Assembly (NCBI GenBank): GCA_003550325.1 | Contig: QKWP01000040.1 | Span: forward strand, 337,856-401,855 | Source of the DNA: Gigaspora rosea | Lineage: Eukaryota > Glomeromycota > Glomeromycetes > Diversisporales > Gigasporaceae | Direction: 5' to 3' | DNA: 64,000 nucleotides | Part shown: positions 1 through 10,163 of the stretch, one piece after another | How the letters are laid out: each line of letters begins with the position of its first letter | Numbering within the stretch: position 1 is the first letter of the stretch | Position numbers and translations under genes: made by a program | Notes under the pieces: model-generated | Databases searched by the model: none | What the model was told of the DNA's origin: nothing | Seen by the model: only the letters and a program-made list of their open reading frames with translations

Positions 1-2
1 AA

Positions 3-136
3 CATAAGGCATTCATTTATTATCAAAAATCTGCAGAGATGGGTGACGCTGATGGAATGTTAAAAGTTGCAGAATGTTATCGAAATGGGATTGGAATAAC
101 AAGGGACTTGCATAAAGCAAAATACTGGTATCAAAG
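3..136 (+). CDS. Sel1-repeat protein, 3' fragment
   Basis: Partial gene entering from the left edge. The frame reads HKAFIYYQKSAEMGDADG and continues through ECYRNGIGI to KYWYQ, which is one full Sel1-like (TPR-related) repeat and the start of another. Sel1 repeats form solenoid scaffolds for protein-protein contacts. The frame either ends at TAA 138-140 or is spliced at the GT at 137-138 (context AAAG|GTAAAT). I could not find a phase-compatible acceptor joining it to the kinase exon that starts near 502, so whether it belongs to one Sel1-kinase protein or is a separate gene is open. The repeat wording closely matches the minus-strand Sel1 gene at 3878-4756, so the two are recent paralogues. 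Confidence 0.75.
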
Positions 137-407
137 GTAAATTTTATTTAAGCATAAATTTAGCAAATGTATTGTGACGCAAATTATATAATACGATTAA
201 GGTGTGATTGAAATCGAAAATTAAATAGTATTAAAAATTTTTAAAAAGGCGAAATTATAAGTAATTACACCTGATCTTGAAATTCAATTGATAGATCTAT
301 GGTCGTATTATGTAGTCAGGATATAAATCATTATCTGTTATACAAACATATTAAATATTTATATCACCGATTAGGGAAAGAAAAAAAGGGTTAACGTTAG
401 GTATTAT

Positions 408-464
408 CATTATTATAAATTATATTATTATAAATTATATTATTATAAATTATATTATTATTAA
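408..464. repeat. Short AT tandem repeat
   Basis: About three copies of a 16-bp unit (ATTATAAATTATATT-like) lie in the gap between the Sel1 fragment and the kinase. The rest of 140-500 holds no gene that I can see. Confidence 0.7.
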
Positions 465-501
465 AATCTATAATTGAATAATTTTTATAAATAAATATCA
501 G

Positions 502-1666
502 CCTCGAATGAATGTGAATGGCAGCATAATCTTGAAATTGAAGATAATTTGAAAAAAATATTGACAGAAAATAAATATCAGTTATCGTGGATTCCTTATG
601 ATGATTTCGAAAATATTGAAGAGATAGGTAAAGGCGGATCTGCGACTGTATATTATGCTAATTGGGATGATAAAAGTCAAAATTTAAACAGACCTCTTCA
701 TGAATCAAATAATTTTCACGGAGAATTTATAAAAGAGGTAGTCTTTATTAAATAATTTTATTAATTACAGTATATCACTTGTAATTTATCATGTCTATTA
801 GTAACTTTAATATGCATTTCTTTTGATGAATAGTTAAAAGTGTATTGTGATATCGGACTTAAAGATCCAACATTTTTAAAATGCTTCGGTATATCAAAAG
901 ATAAAACTTCTGGCAATTATATTCTTGTTTTGGAATATGCTTATTACGGCAGTTTGCGCCAAAATTTACATACTATATCGAAAATGGATTGGAAGGATAA
1001 ATTAAATTTATTGCAATGTATTGCATCAGATCTTCAGATAATTCATTCTCAAGATCTTATTCATCGGGATTTACATAGTGGAAATATATTACTAAGTGAC
1101 TTGAAAAGTGCTTATATTGTTGATTTAGGTCTTTCAATATCAGCTAATATTACGTCAAAATCAAAACCAGATGGAATTTTTGGAATTTTACCATACGTTG
1201 CACCAGAAGTTTTGATCGGCCAACCGTGCACTAAAGCATCTGATATTTATTCATTTGGTATAATTATGTGGGAAATTTTATACGGAAAGACTATATCATA
1301 CAATCAAAAACTTGATATGTCGAAACTTTGTTTTTTAATATATTATAGTGATTTAAGACCTGCTGTTAATAAAGAAGCACCACAATGTTACGTAAACCTT
1401 ATGAGAAAATGTTGGGATAAAATTCAGAGAAACGTTCATCTGCAAAAGATCTTTGTGAAAATTTTGAGAAATGGCAGAATGATGAACGCATTTTATTAGA
1501 ACTTAATGAATCCAAATTATTACTTGAGAATATTGAAGATTCGTACTATTAAAATATGTTCAAAGGTGGAAGCAAGTTTATCAACACGCGTGAAATTGCT
1601 GAAAAATTTTCGGAAATAATTATAGTCAGCAAGGGAATTGATTTTGATGTTCCTGACGACGATTGA
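502..1666 (+). pseudogene. TKL-type protein kinase, decayed copy
   Basis: Ser/Thr-Tyr kinase-like domain of the expanded glomeromycete TKL type. Exon 1 (about 502-737) opens with IPYDDFENIEEIGKGGSATVYYANWDD, here given only as the start of the domain. Intron 738-833 (GTAGTC...GAATAG, 96 bp) keeps phase and joins GEFIKE to LKVYCDIGLKDPTFLKCFGI. Exon 2 carries the hinge YILVLEYA, the catalytic loop HRDLHSGN, DLG in place of DFG, the APE region YVAPEVL and the helix-F motif DIYSFGIIMWEIL. The beta-3 VALK segment with its ATP-binding lysine is absent: the text goes from KSQNLNRP straight to LHESNNFHG. Near 1419-1425, after CWDK, one base is missing relative to the frame that continues NSEKRSSAKDLCENFEKW. 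That second frame then has a TAA at 1550-1552 before the usual C-terminal tail (SKFINTREIAEKFSE ... DVPDDD, stop 1664-1666). This is a host gene, probably a pseudogene. A sequencing error in the A-run could explain the frameshift but not the lost lysine. Confidence 0.8.
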
Positions 1667-1697
<31 letters not shown>

Positions 1698-2444
1698 AAT
1701 TTTACTTATGCTGCTTTTTTTTTAAAGTATTATTGAAAAATTCTTTATTTTATTTTATTTGATTCGTGAATTATTTGAATTATAAATTCATTCCATGTAG
1801 CCTATAAAATTAATCATCAATTTTTACACGTCATTATCTATAATGATCGTGTTTATTTATATTTATAAACCAAGGTTCATGATATATTGAGGGCGTTTGA
1901 TTCACATTATTTAGTTATATAGGGCTCTGATTTGTGAAGCTGACATAAGCTTTTATCGTAATTTAAATTTTTAAAATTAAAATGATATAATAATTGACAA
2001 AAAATAATGTTGTCATGATTGCCTTATATTGTTAATATTGTTGAAGCTAAACGTTATAGACACGTGATAATAATATTACTGCAAGAAATCTATTATACAT
2101 TATCATGTTTTTAATATTTACAGTAGCGCTTTACATTTATTGTGTAATTTCTTTAAAGCTAATTATTATTGTCTTCAATTCCAAAGACTTCGTCAACAAT
2201 ATTCTATGTTTCAAAAGTTCATATTTCCATGTCTTTTGCTTAACGTCTGTTTAGATTGTGGTTTAAGTCTTACATGATAATATTTTTATTTGTATTGTGA
2301 ACCAAATGTGATTCATGTTGACTGGTATTTCTCTCTTCCAGAGCATAGAAAATATACACAACGATGAAATAATATTTTCCATCAAGATTTTAATCATTCC
2401 ATACGCCTTTTCGAGTCTGACCGCCAATAACTGTCAATATCGCT
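1667..2444. other. AT-rich intergenic stretch
   Basis: It starts with a T-run followed by an A-run (about 1669-1695), a perfect homopolymer hairpin just after the kinase remnant. No coding signal or clear repeat family is visible in the remainder. Confidence 0.6.
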
Positions 2445-2851
2445 AAGGCCGCGCAAAGTTGAAATTTCGTTTGAATTACATGGATTTCAAAATTCGGGAC
2501 AGACGGACGGATTTTTTTTTTCTTAATTTACTGCAAATAGCAAATATTGTAGAATAATGTTCACATTTATGATTATACAAGTTAATTTTTCGTTTTGCCA
2601 ACAAGGAATCAGAAAATTGGGCCAGCAGTCATATTTTTCCTGTCAGTCCTATCGGAAAATTACGGGAAATTAAGGTCTCCATCGGGTGACACCGGAGGGA
2701 AATAGCGGGAAAAAATAGATGTCAAAAATCGAACAATTGGCATAATTGGGATCTAAAAAAAAAAAAAACAAAAAGCAAAAAAAAAAAAATTGAAAAAATG
2801 GGACGGCAGGTAATGGGTAATGTAAAACGAAAAATCAGCTTGCGTGGCCTA
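2445..2851. mobile_element. MITE family A, copy 1
   Basis: Non-autonomous element with inverted ends AAGGCCGCGCAAAGTTGA and (reverse complement) AGGCCACGCAAGCTGATTTT. Internal landmarks are shared with copies at 7996 and 51819: TCAGTCCTATCGGAAAATTA, a CATCGGGTGACACCGG hairpin and GGGACGGCAGGTAATG. An extra copy of the left-end sequence (AAGTTAATTTTTCGTTTTG) lies inside at about 2580. There is no ORF. Flanking TAA is compatible with a TA or TAA duplication. Confidence 0.8.
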
Positions 2852-3378
2852 ATATTATTTGACATATTGGGATAAGAATGATTAATTTATTAGTTTTGAT
2901 GCTAGTTCTAAATTATAATTGTTTGATTTTTATGTAATCTAAATTAATATCGATAAAAACGTGTCACAACGAGTACTGCATGCAACGCTCTACTTTTCAT
3001 AAAAACTATCTCTAAAAATTTTCGTTCAATTTTTGCAAAAGTTCTAATAAAGTTTCAACATATATGTATGATATAAATTTTTTTATTTTTCGAAATGTAG
3101 TGAAGACAAATATTACTATGTAAACTGGTAACTGAAGGCGATGCCTGTTCGATTGCATAATGAAAATCGATGATTTAGCATAGGGCTGGAGCCTGCTCTT
3201 AAATTCGAAATAAAAATTTTTAGCACAGAGTACTAGAATATACGTCAATTTTAAATAGCATATTTTACAAATTTATATTAATGCGTGCATTTTACGTAGA
3301 AGAACTCCATATTACTAATCATATACTGTATCTATAAATATGGTATAATTATTTTAGCATGCATGATTTATAATTTCT
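2852..3378. other. AT-rich intergenic stretch
   Basis: No supported gene. A short minus-strand open frame at 3012-3248 has no recognisable domain and ordinary AT-driven composition. Confidence 0.5.
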
Positions 3379-3539
3379 AATACCCTGCCTTACTATTTGT
3401 TGTTCATGCCTACCTTCATTATAATTTCCCGCGCAATCATATCATGATCGGGAATCTTCCATGGGAAGATTCCCGGTCACAAATAATCACGTGAAAACTT
3501 ATAATAAAGGTAGGCATGAACAACGTAAGTCAGGGTATT
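3379..3539. mobile_element. Palindromic MITE
   Basis: Long inverted repeat. The left arm AATACCCTGCCTTAC...TTCATGCCTACCTTCATTATA pairs with the right arm TATAATAAAGGTAGGCATGAACAAC...CAGGGTATT (each given only in part). The centre holds a second hairpin around GGGAATCTTCCATGGGAAG. The ends abut the next palindrome. No coding capacity. Confidence 0.75.
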
Positions 3540-3541
3540 AT

Positions 3542-3683
3542 TCATTTATTTCCTGTGAGGAGTTAAAAATTACAACAGAGAATTCCCGATGATCATATGA
3601 TGCAGACGGCCCTTCGGGCCATCTGTATCCTATGATCATCGGGAATCTCTGTTGTAATTTTTAAGCTCCCAGGAAATAAATAA
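3542..3683. repeat. Near-perfect 140-bp hairpin
   Basis: The left arm (ATTTATTTCCTG, TTAAAAATTACAACAGAGA, TTCCCGATGATCATA) pairs almost perfectly with the right arm (TATGATCATCGGGAA, TCTCTGTTGTAATTTTTAA, CAGGAAATAAAT). The GC-rich apex GGCCCTTCGGGCC carries a stable UUCG-type tetraloop if transcribed. It is probably a foldback MITE. Confidence 0.8.
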
Positions 3684-3877
3684 TACTAATTTTCAAACAT
3701 TTTTAATGATATCAAGATCTAAAATTTACTTTTATTGTTTCTGGATTCGAAATCCACATAAATAAATTCTGAATTTCGAATCCACCTACAATATATATAT
3801 AAAAAAAAATTACATATTAGTATACAAAAGATAGGAATATAACTTGCCAAATAAGCTTATACAACTTTAAAAATTAT

Positions 3878-4756
3878 CTATTTAAGGTCTTTATTTAATT
3901 CCATCTCTGCAGATTTTTGATAATAAATAAATGCCATATATTCATCTTTTTTTACTCCAATTCCATTAAGATAACAATATCCAGCCATATATACTCCGTT
4001 AGCATAATTCATTTTTGCAGATTTTTGATAATAAATAAATGCAATATATTCATTTTTTTCAACTCCAATTCCATTAAAATAACAATATCCAACATTATAA
4101 ATTGCAACTGCATCTCCCATCTCTGCAGATTTTTTATAATAAATAAATGCTTTATTTTCATCCTTTTCAACACCAATTCCATTTCGACAAAAATATCCAA
4201 CCTGACATAATCCTGCAGCATTTCCCATCTCTGCAGATTTTTGATAATAAATGAATGCTTTGCGTCCGTCCTTTTCAACTCCAGTTCCATGTTGATAACA
4301 ATATCCCATCATATATGTTGCTCTGTCATTCCCCATCTCTGCAGATTTTTGATAATAAATGAATGCCTTATCTTTATCCATTTTAACCCATTTACCATAA
4401 TAATAACAACTTGCAATAATTATTTGAACAGTAGAATTGATTTGATTATTTAAACAAAATTTGATAATATCTTCAGGGTTTTGTCTCTTCTTTATTAGAA
4501 ATTGTTCTATTTTGTTAAGTGTTGGATGGGAATATTTGCCTTTCGATTTTTCTTCATTATATATATTGCACATTTCTTTAATAATTTCATTAAGAAAATC
4601 ATGTGAAAAGTCTTGTAACTTATTATCTTCTAAATACAATTGGGTAATGTCGTTTACTATTTGAGTGAAATCTGATGATAAGTCGATTTTTTCTGATTGC
4701 TTTATAAAAAGGTTATTATAAATTGACATTTTGTCGCAGAAAAATTGTATATGCAT
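3878..4756 (-). CDS. Sel1-repeat protein (intact, 292 aa)
   Basis: Uninterrupted 292-residue frame. Residues about 1-105 form an N-terminal region without repeats (SIYNNLFIKQSEKIDLSSDF, a helix-rich segment and an acidic stretch). Residues about 110-290 hold five Sel1-like repeats with a 36-residue period and the consensus A-x2-GYCY-x-NGIGVEKDE-x-KAFIYYQKSAEMG. Sel1 repeats build curved alpha-solenoids used as adaptors; no catalytic domain is visible. The start could be Met1 (4756) or Met10 (SIYNN..., 4729). Many paralogues of this family start near SIYNN, which favours the second, but nothing in the DNA decides it. The C-terminus ends inside a repeat with the short tail ELNKDLK, so the last repeat is cut. 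It lies tail to tail with the Sel1 fragment and kinase at the left edge, and the repeat units are nearly identical, implying recent local duplication. Confidence 0.85.
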   Translation of the reverse strand: MHIQFFCDKMSIYNNLFIKQSEKIDLSSDFTQIVNDITQLYLEDNKLQDFSHDFLNEIIKEMCNIYNEEKSKGKYSHPTLNKIEQFLIKKRQNPEDIIKFCLNNQINSTVQIIIASCYYYGKWVKMDKDKAFIYYQKSAEMGNDRATYMMGYCYQHGTGVEKDGRKAFIYYQKSAEMGNAAGLCQVGYFCRNGIGVEKDENKAFIYYKKSAEMGDAVAIYNVGYCYFNGIGVEKNEYIAFIYYQKSAKMNYANGVYMAGYCYLNGIGVKKDEYMAFIYYQKSAEMELNKDLK

Positions 4757-5373
4757 ATAGAGGCATCAAATTTATTAAATTTTTGAAACTATGTATTACG
4801 TTGCACGATTCATTTTTGCATACTTACGTATTAGCATCCCAATTTATCAGGCGCATAGAAAATCTGGAGCAGTCACGTTACTTTCCGAACTTACGAGTAT
4901 AAGCGTTAATATATATTTCTTGTTGCTTTAAAGCCCAAAAATAGTGTGTTTCAGTTAACTTATTTTGAAAATAAATGGAGTTCGAAAAGTCCTATTTCTG
5001 GCTTTGAAATTTGAAATCAGAAAATTAAACCGAAGATAAAATAAGAAACCTTTTTTTGATAGAATTTCGAAGAAAATTTACGATCGTAAAAGAATTCATT
5101 ATTATATAAATAAGCTTAAAGATAAAAATAAATAGGATTTATGGATAATTGATTTTGAAATAAATAGGTCACTGATTTAATTCGATTCAGAACCTGAACA
5201 TTTGGTCTGATACCTCAATTTTAACATTCATTTTTATATATTTATTATTCTTTTCAGGTTTGCTCGTAATTGCTAATGTAAGAATATCCTTTTATTACCT
5301 TTCTTTTTATTCATAACACAAATTCAATTGTGTTCTATTACAGAATGTAAAGTACCTTTATATTAATAGAGAT
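4757..5373. other. Upstream/intergenic region of the Sel1 gene
   Basis: Sequence upstream of the minus-strand Sel1 gene. It contains AT-rich DNA, a short intron-like stretch near 5222-5275 and no open frame that I can support. Confidence 0.5.
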
Positions 5374-5488
5374 TAGGGTTGTTAATCGAGTACTCCAGAC
5401 TATAATAAAACTTATAACCCACTTCTGGAGCGTTCCGGAGTGGGTTATGTTTTTTATTATTGACTGGTTTGCTCCATTAACAATCCTG
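5374..5488. mobile_element. hAT-like MITE (115 bp)
   Basis: The inverted ends TAGGGTTGTTAAT and ATTAACAATCCTG are flanked by a perfect 8-bp target duplication ATAGAGAT (5366-5373 and 5489-5496). The whole element folds on itself, with CTTATAACCCACTTCTGGAG pairing with CCGGAGTGGGTTATG. The 8-bp duplication is the hAT signature. Confidence 0.9.
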
Positions 5489-6337
5489 ATAGAGATAGTG
5501 AAGAAATTTTCCTGTTAATATATTACGAGCTTTTCTATGATCGTAAATAAAGTTTCTAACACAATTTTTGTGGAATTTCTATTGAATCTTTTATAAATGT
5601 TTCAATATTAAGATTGTCTTTAGTTTCAATATTATCCTTACTACTGAATTATACGTATAAAATATTATTTATATTTAGTAAAGGGCCATAAAAATCTTCA
5701 GTTTAAACTATTTTTATTTAAAAACTATTTTGATTTTATTTTAAAAAGTTTTTTTTTTAATGTTATTGGAATTAACGTAACCTTCCAGGTTTCTTTGTTG
5801 TATTCAGCATTGAAGACATAAAAAGATATATTTATTTATGAATTCAAGAAAAAAGAAGATTCTAACGCTAGAAGTCAATGTAGCAGGATGAAGCCTGTGG
5901 CATAAATCACTTAAGGGCATGATTGTAATGGGCTCAAATGAAGAGTTCATAAATTGCAAACCATGCACGGCACCTGTTTGACGCTAAGTCTATTTCTTAT
6001 CAAACTTTCCTAACTATAGCATCAATTTGCCAAAAACTTGGATATCACTTCCTCATAATATCATTATTAAAAATGGCAGTACTGTATAATTTATTAGAGG
6101 AGATATCAATCTAGCTAATATGGAATCTTTGGATGCCTCTATAATATGGAAATTATTAAATACAATAACCTGGTCTCAATTTTTTAAATACAAGAAGTCA
6201 GTTTTGTTTTTTTTTTGGATTTTTATCACGAAATCAGTGAAATGATTATAATTAATAATATGTGCATAATTTTGTAATTTTACAAATCTAAAAAAAATCG
6301 ATTGATTTGATTTCCGATTTCTAACGCTAATTTTTTG
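5489..6337. other. Intergenic, nothing recognised
   Basis: AT-rich. The segment 5880-6160 has a more balanced base mix (for example GGGCTCAAATGAAGAGTTCA) and might be very old coding DNA, but no family is recognisable and no frame stays open. Confidence 0.4.
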
Positions 6338-6484
6338 AGGGTATTATGGATGGAGTATTGTGGCCAAGCGAAAAATATATTGCGATCCAGTGATCAGAAC
6401 TGGATGATTGTTGCACCATTCGATTCATCTATCCAATTCTAATTACTGGATCGCAAGATATTTTCACTTGACTTCAATAACCCT
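6338..6484. mobile_element. MITE related to the pogo element
   Basis: The left end AGGGTATTATGGATGGAGTA resembles the left end of the full pogo-type element at 47104 (AGTAGGGGTATTATGGCGAA), and the right end closes with CAATAACCCT. The interior carries the same hairpin as 47161-47271: GCGATCCAGTGATCAGAA ... CACCATTCGATTCATC ... TTACTGGATCGC. It is therefore a short, diverged, non-autonomous relative. Confidence 0.7.
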
Positions 6485-6927
6485 ATCTACCTTATATATT
6501 ATTCTATTAATAATTAAAAAATTATTGATATGAAAAAATTAAAAATATAATATGAAAAAAAATATTTACTTGCATATAATTTGAAATAAATCTTTATGTC
6601 TACCACAACTTGCTGTAAATAAATTAATATGCAATGCATTTTTACTCATTTTCAAACCTAAAAGAGGAATGTCATTTTATTTATACATGTAGGTCAATGT
6701 AATTGTATCGATACGTCAATATTAGCAATGGTTAACACTAATTTTATCATGTTATATATATATATTTATACATACAGCTTGGCTACTTTCTCTTGCTATA
6801 CATTTCTTAAGAGCTAGCTATACAACTAATACTTGTATTATACAATTTCATAATTTTCGATACAATTGGCTTATCAATATGTAATAACTATAATTTTTTG
6901 TCTACTGTTACCATCAAAATAAAGGTA

Positions 6928-7065
6928 GGTGTGGTTTTTTCACGCACCTGCACGGCAGTACATCCCCTAATTAGCCAATTAAAATACAAATTGTTGTGTT
7001 ACGTTACACTAAATTAAAAAACCTTAAAATCTAACTGGCTAACTGGGGTGTGCAAAAAACATTTT
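6928..7065. repeat. Degraded inverted repeat
   Basis: GGTTTTTTCACGCACC...CATCCCCTAATTAGCCAATT is partly complementary to AACTGGCTAACTGGGGTGTG...AAAAAACA. It is probably an eroded MITE; the family is not identified. The rest of 6485-7137 is AT-rich with no gene. Confidence 0.45.
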
Positions 7066-7137
7066 TCCGTGAAAGTCTTTTAAAAATAGAAAGCATTTTA
7101 AACCTAATTAAAAAGCAAATCCGGTAAATACATAAAA

Positions 7138-7312
7138 ATTAATAAATTGATAAATTATTTTGTATTTTATAAAGTCTTCATAATATCAAAATATTAATAA
7201 ATTAATAAATTATTTTGTATTTTATATTTTATAAAGTCTTGATAATATCAAATATTAATAAATTAATAAATTATTTTGTATTTTATAAAGTCTTCATAAT
7301 ATCAAAATCTAA
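7138..7312. repeat. Tandem repeat, about 60-65 bp x 3
   Basis: Three units of TTAATAAATTAATAAATTAT / TTTGTATTTTATAAAGTCTT / CATAATATCAAAATA (units about 61-71 bp). The middle copy has an extra TATTTTATA. They are non-coding. Confidence 0.85.
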
Positions 7313-7507
7313 TCTAAATTTAAAGTAAAATATATAAACCCTAATGCGTTGACGAAAGTCACACTAGGGTTATTATCGCAAGGATCACCAGATCTGTGGC
7401 TTATAAGTAGCTTATATTAAAAAGAGGCTTATATGAAAAAGACAATAGATATGCATGTGATTGTATGCGATAGAGATTATGGATATGCATGTGTATATGC
7501 GCCGAGT

Positions 7508-7597
7508 CTACGGACAGTTCTTACTGACAGTGCATGCGCTAACCCTAACCCTAATACTAATTCTGGAAACTGAACTGACCCTAAGAACTGTCCGTAG
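7508..7597. repeat. Small inverted repeat enclosing telomere-like motif
   Basis: CTACGGACAGTTCTTA (7508-7523) and its exact reverse complement TAAGAACTGTCCGTAG (7582-7597) enclose GCTAACCCTAACCCTAATAC, an interstitial run of the CCCTAA telomere-type repeat. Translated frames here are artefacts of the palindrome. Confidence 0.75.
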
Positions 7598-7995
7598 CTT
7601 CTGCGGTGTATATGCATGTGGTGCATGTGATAAAATACATGTTGGAAGTAAATTGTGAACTTGGTGCTTTCTTGCTTCACTTGTCTTGTTCATTTGTTCT
7701 CTTCGTCGCCGATTGCAAATATGGTACCTTCATGTTAGACCCATCCCCTTGACACATTAAAATGTGTATGGTCAATTGCTTCAACTTCAAATATTAGAGG
7801 TTCTCAAACTAGCCCCCTCCCGCCTTATTCATTTATTGTATCTAGCACCCTGATTGTTGTCATATGTAGCGAGTTGAATTCGCGCGGTTGCTACTCTATT
7901 AAAGTAGGGAATGCGTCACACCATAGCATGGGCCCGTACTTTCTTTTCGATGAGTATTTCATGTGAATATAGAAATATTTATTGGGCACAATATG
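7598..7995. other. Intergenic, moderately GC-richer
   Basis: Contains CT-rich and mixed sequence (GTAGCGAGTTGAATTCGCGC, about 7866-7885) but no frame or repeat that I can assign. Confidence 0.4.
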
Positions 7996-8365
7996 TAAGG
8001 TCATGCAAAGTTGATTTTTCGTTTTGCATTAAATAGAATCTGAAAACTTAGATCAGTCGGTCGATTTTTTATTTTTTATTTTTTTTTAATTGCGTAAATT
8101 AAGGTTATGCAAGGTTAGTTTCATTTTGTATAACAAGGAATAAAAATTGTGTTGCCAGTCATATTTTTTCCGTCAGTCCTATCGGAAAATTACGGGAAAA
8201 AAGGCCTCAATCTGGTGATACCAGATGAGATAGCGGAAAAAAATAAATGTCAGAAATCAAACAATTGGTGTAATTGGGAAAAAAATTTTTTTTATTTCTT
8301 TTGAAAAATTGAAAAAATGGGTCGGCGGGTAATGCAAAACGAATAATCAACTTTGCGTGGCCTTA
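7996..8365. mobile_element. MITE family A, copy 2
   Basis: The ends TAAGGTCATGCAAAGTTGAT and AACTTTGCGTGGCCTTA are inverted copies. The left-end sequence is repeated about 105 bp inside (AAGGTTATGCAAGGTTAGTT). It shares TCAGTCCTATCGGAAAATTA and GGGTCGGCGGGTAATGCAAA with the copies at 2445 and 51819. No ORF. Confidence 0.85.
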
Positions 8366-8424
8366 GGTCTAAGAGTCAAATAAAATCAGAAACCCCATTC
8401 CTGGAGCAACGCCCGGGCTCTGAG

Positions 8425-9540
8425 TAAAGATGCCTGACGAAATGTTTTTTGCGATGACGAAATGGTTTCATCATGGTTTCGTCATGACGAAACTTTGACG
8501 TTTGACGAAACCCCCGACGATTGACGAAACCTATGACGAATTGACGAAATCTATGACGAATTGACGAAATCTATGACGAATTGACGAAACCTTGACAAAC
8601 CTTTAACAATTGATAAGCCTTGATACATCGATTCAGGAACCCCTTTAGCATAATGATCTTGGATACACTAAACCTTAAATTGTTTCAAAAGAATGTTATT
8701 TCATTATATGGTTTCATTGGATTTTTTCTTCTTTCTCATGTCACGTGTTCAAATTTATGTCATGTTGATCCGGAATAGTCAAAATTGTGCACGCGTTTAT
8801 TTTCGTCGATTCCGGATAAATCCGACATATATTCCGAACATGTGCGAAAGAAGGAAGCGAAGCGAAAATACTTGAAAACCAATGCTTAAATCGACCTTGG
8901 TGCACTAATTAAAAATGACGGGAACGAAATGTTACATATAATGAGCATCAATCTATCGCTGTAGTCTCCAACAACAGCATCTTAACCCTAAACTTCTATC
9001 TTTACGCGCTTTGTTTATTTACAAAATTTAATTTCCTTTTTTGATTTGTTATTCGTAAATAAGTAAAATGACGATGGATAATGAGAATGTAATTTGATAT
9101 CTTAATATGTATATAATATATTGTTATCCAACCTATATTGATTCTCTATCGCTGTTATTCATTATGCATTATCACCTGTTCTATTAAAACATCGTTTTTT
9201 TAGCTCTTATCGTTATTGACCGCGACTTTCCTATGGAATTACCTAAAAGGTTAATTAGGTTATGTTCTTCTGTTGGTGATACTATATTATACCCTTTTAC
9301 GGGTTATTAAAACACACCTTAATTTTATAAACGCAGTAATTAACTCTATCTTGTATGAATATAACTCATCAGGTTTTGTCATAGGTTTCATCAATATGTC
9401 ATAGGTTTCGTCATTCGTCATAGGTTTCGTCAATCGTCAGTGGTTTCGTCAATCGTCAATTCGTCAATTGGAAGTCACCTGACGAAATGGTTTCGTCATT
9501 CGTCAATGACGAATAATTTATCATTCGTCAGGCATCTTTA
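8425..9540. mobile_element. Non-autonomous hAT-like element (1116 bp)
   Basis: The terminal inverted repeats TAAAGATGCCTGACGAA and TTCGTCAGGCATCTTTA are perfect, and the flanks are an exact 8-bp duplication GCTCTGAG (8417-8424, 9541-9548). Each subterminal region carries many short TGACGAAACC / GGTTTCGTCA repeats, left about 8434-8605 and right about 9372-9532, in opposite orientation. Such clusters are typical transposase-binding arrays of hAT elements. The 700-bp middle has no transposase; the one small frame (8693-8875) has no recognisable domain. Mobilisation would need a transposase from elsewhere. Confidence 0.92.
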
Positions 9541-9670
9541 GCTCTGAGAACTAGTTTTTATTGTTATCAAATTCATCAGATTATTATTATGCCTCCAAAA
9601 ATTCCCGCTGACCTACATGTGTTCATATTTGTTGACTATAAACAATCCCAAAATGTTCCGATAGGGTCCG

Positions 9671-9934
9671 TATTATTTCACTTCATAGACACCCATTTCA
9701 CTAACAAATTATTCACCGACAAGTTCATTTACTGACAATTCATTTCGCTGAAGCTCATTTTACCAACATTTTTTTTCTTTAAAGCACACTAATTTTAACC
9801 CTAATTCTACCCTGACCCTAATGACCAGAATTACTTTGTCAGTGAAAAGAGCTTCGGTGAAAAAAACTGTCAGTAAAATGAACTTGTTGGTGAATAATTT
9901 GTCAGTGAAATGGTGTATCTATGAAGTGATAATT
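9671..9934. mobile_element. MITE family B, copy 1
   Basis: Self-complementary element. ATTATTTCACTTCATAGACA pairs with TATCTATGAAGTGATAATT. The arms are built of repeated ACTGACAA-TTCATTTCAC words and their complements, and the apex contains CCCTAA-type motifs (about 9796-9822). Copies lie at 29040 and 33287, with a fragment at 46725. Confidence 0.8.
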
Positions 9935-10080
9935 GGTGAAATGATTGTCACCCGTTCTGACATCCCTCCATCCATTTTCTGTTTTTAATTCCTACTAATT
10001 TATAATAATCAATATCGATTTTTTTGAACTATATTCATTAGGTATCATTAAAATAAACATAATTATGGTTGTCTTAAAAG

Positions 10081-10163
10081 AATTGGGACTAAAAAAAAAA
10101 ATTTGTAGTGTTTTTGAAAAATTTGGGTCAGCAGGTAATGCAAAACGAAAATTTAGGCCTAAT
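10081..10163. mobile_element. MITE family A, right-end remnant
   Basis: GGGTCAGCAGGTAATGCAAA followed by ACGAAAATTTAGGCCTAAT matches the right end of family A. The left part is missing. The surrounding 9935-10564 holds no gene. Confidence 0.65.

Noticed and set aside
3-1666. A single Sel1-kinase fusion gene from the left edge
   Set aside because: Biologically plausible, but the donor at 137 and acceptor at 500-501 give incompatible phases, and no better pair was found.
3917-4664. Plus-strand and shifted frames opposite the Sel1 gene
   Set aside because: Shadows of the in-phase 36-residue repeat on the minus strand.
7138-7312. CRISPR array
   Set aside because: Tandem units without spacers in a eukaryotic-type sequence; the same holds for all repeat arrays in the window.
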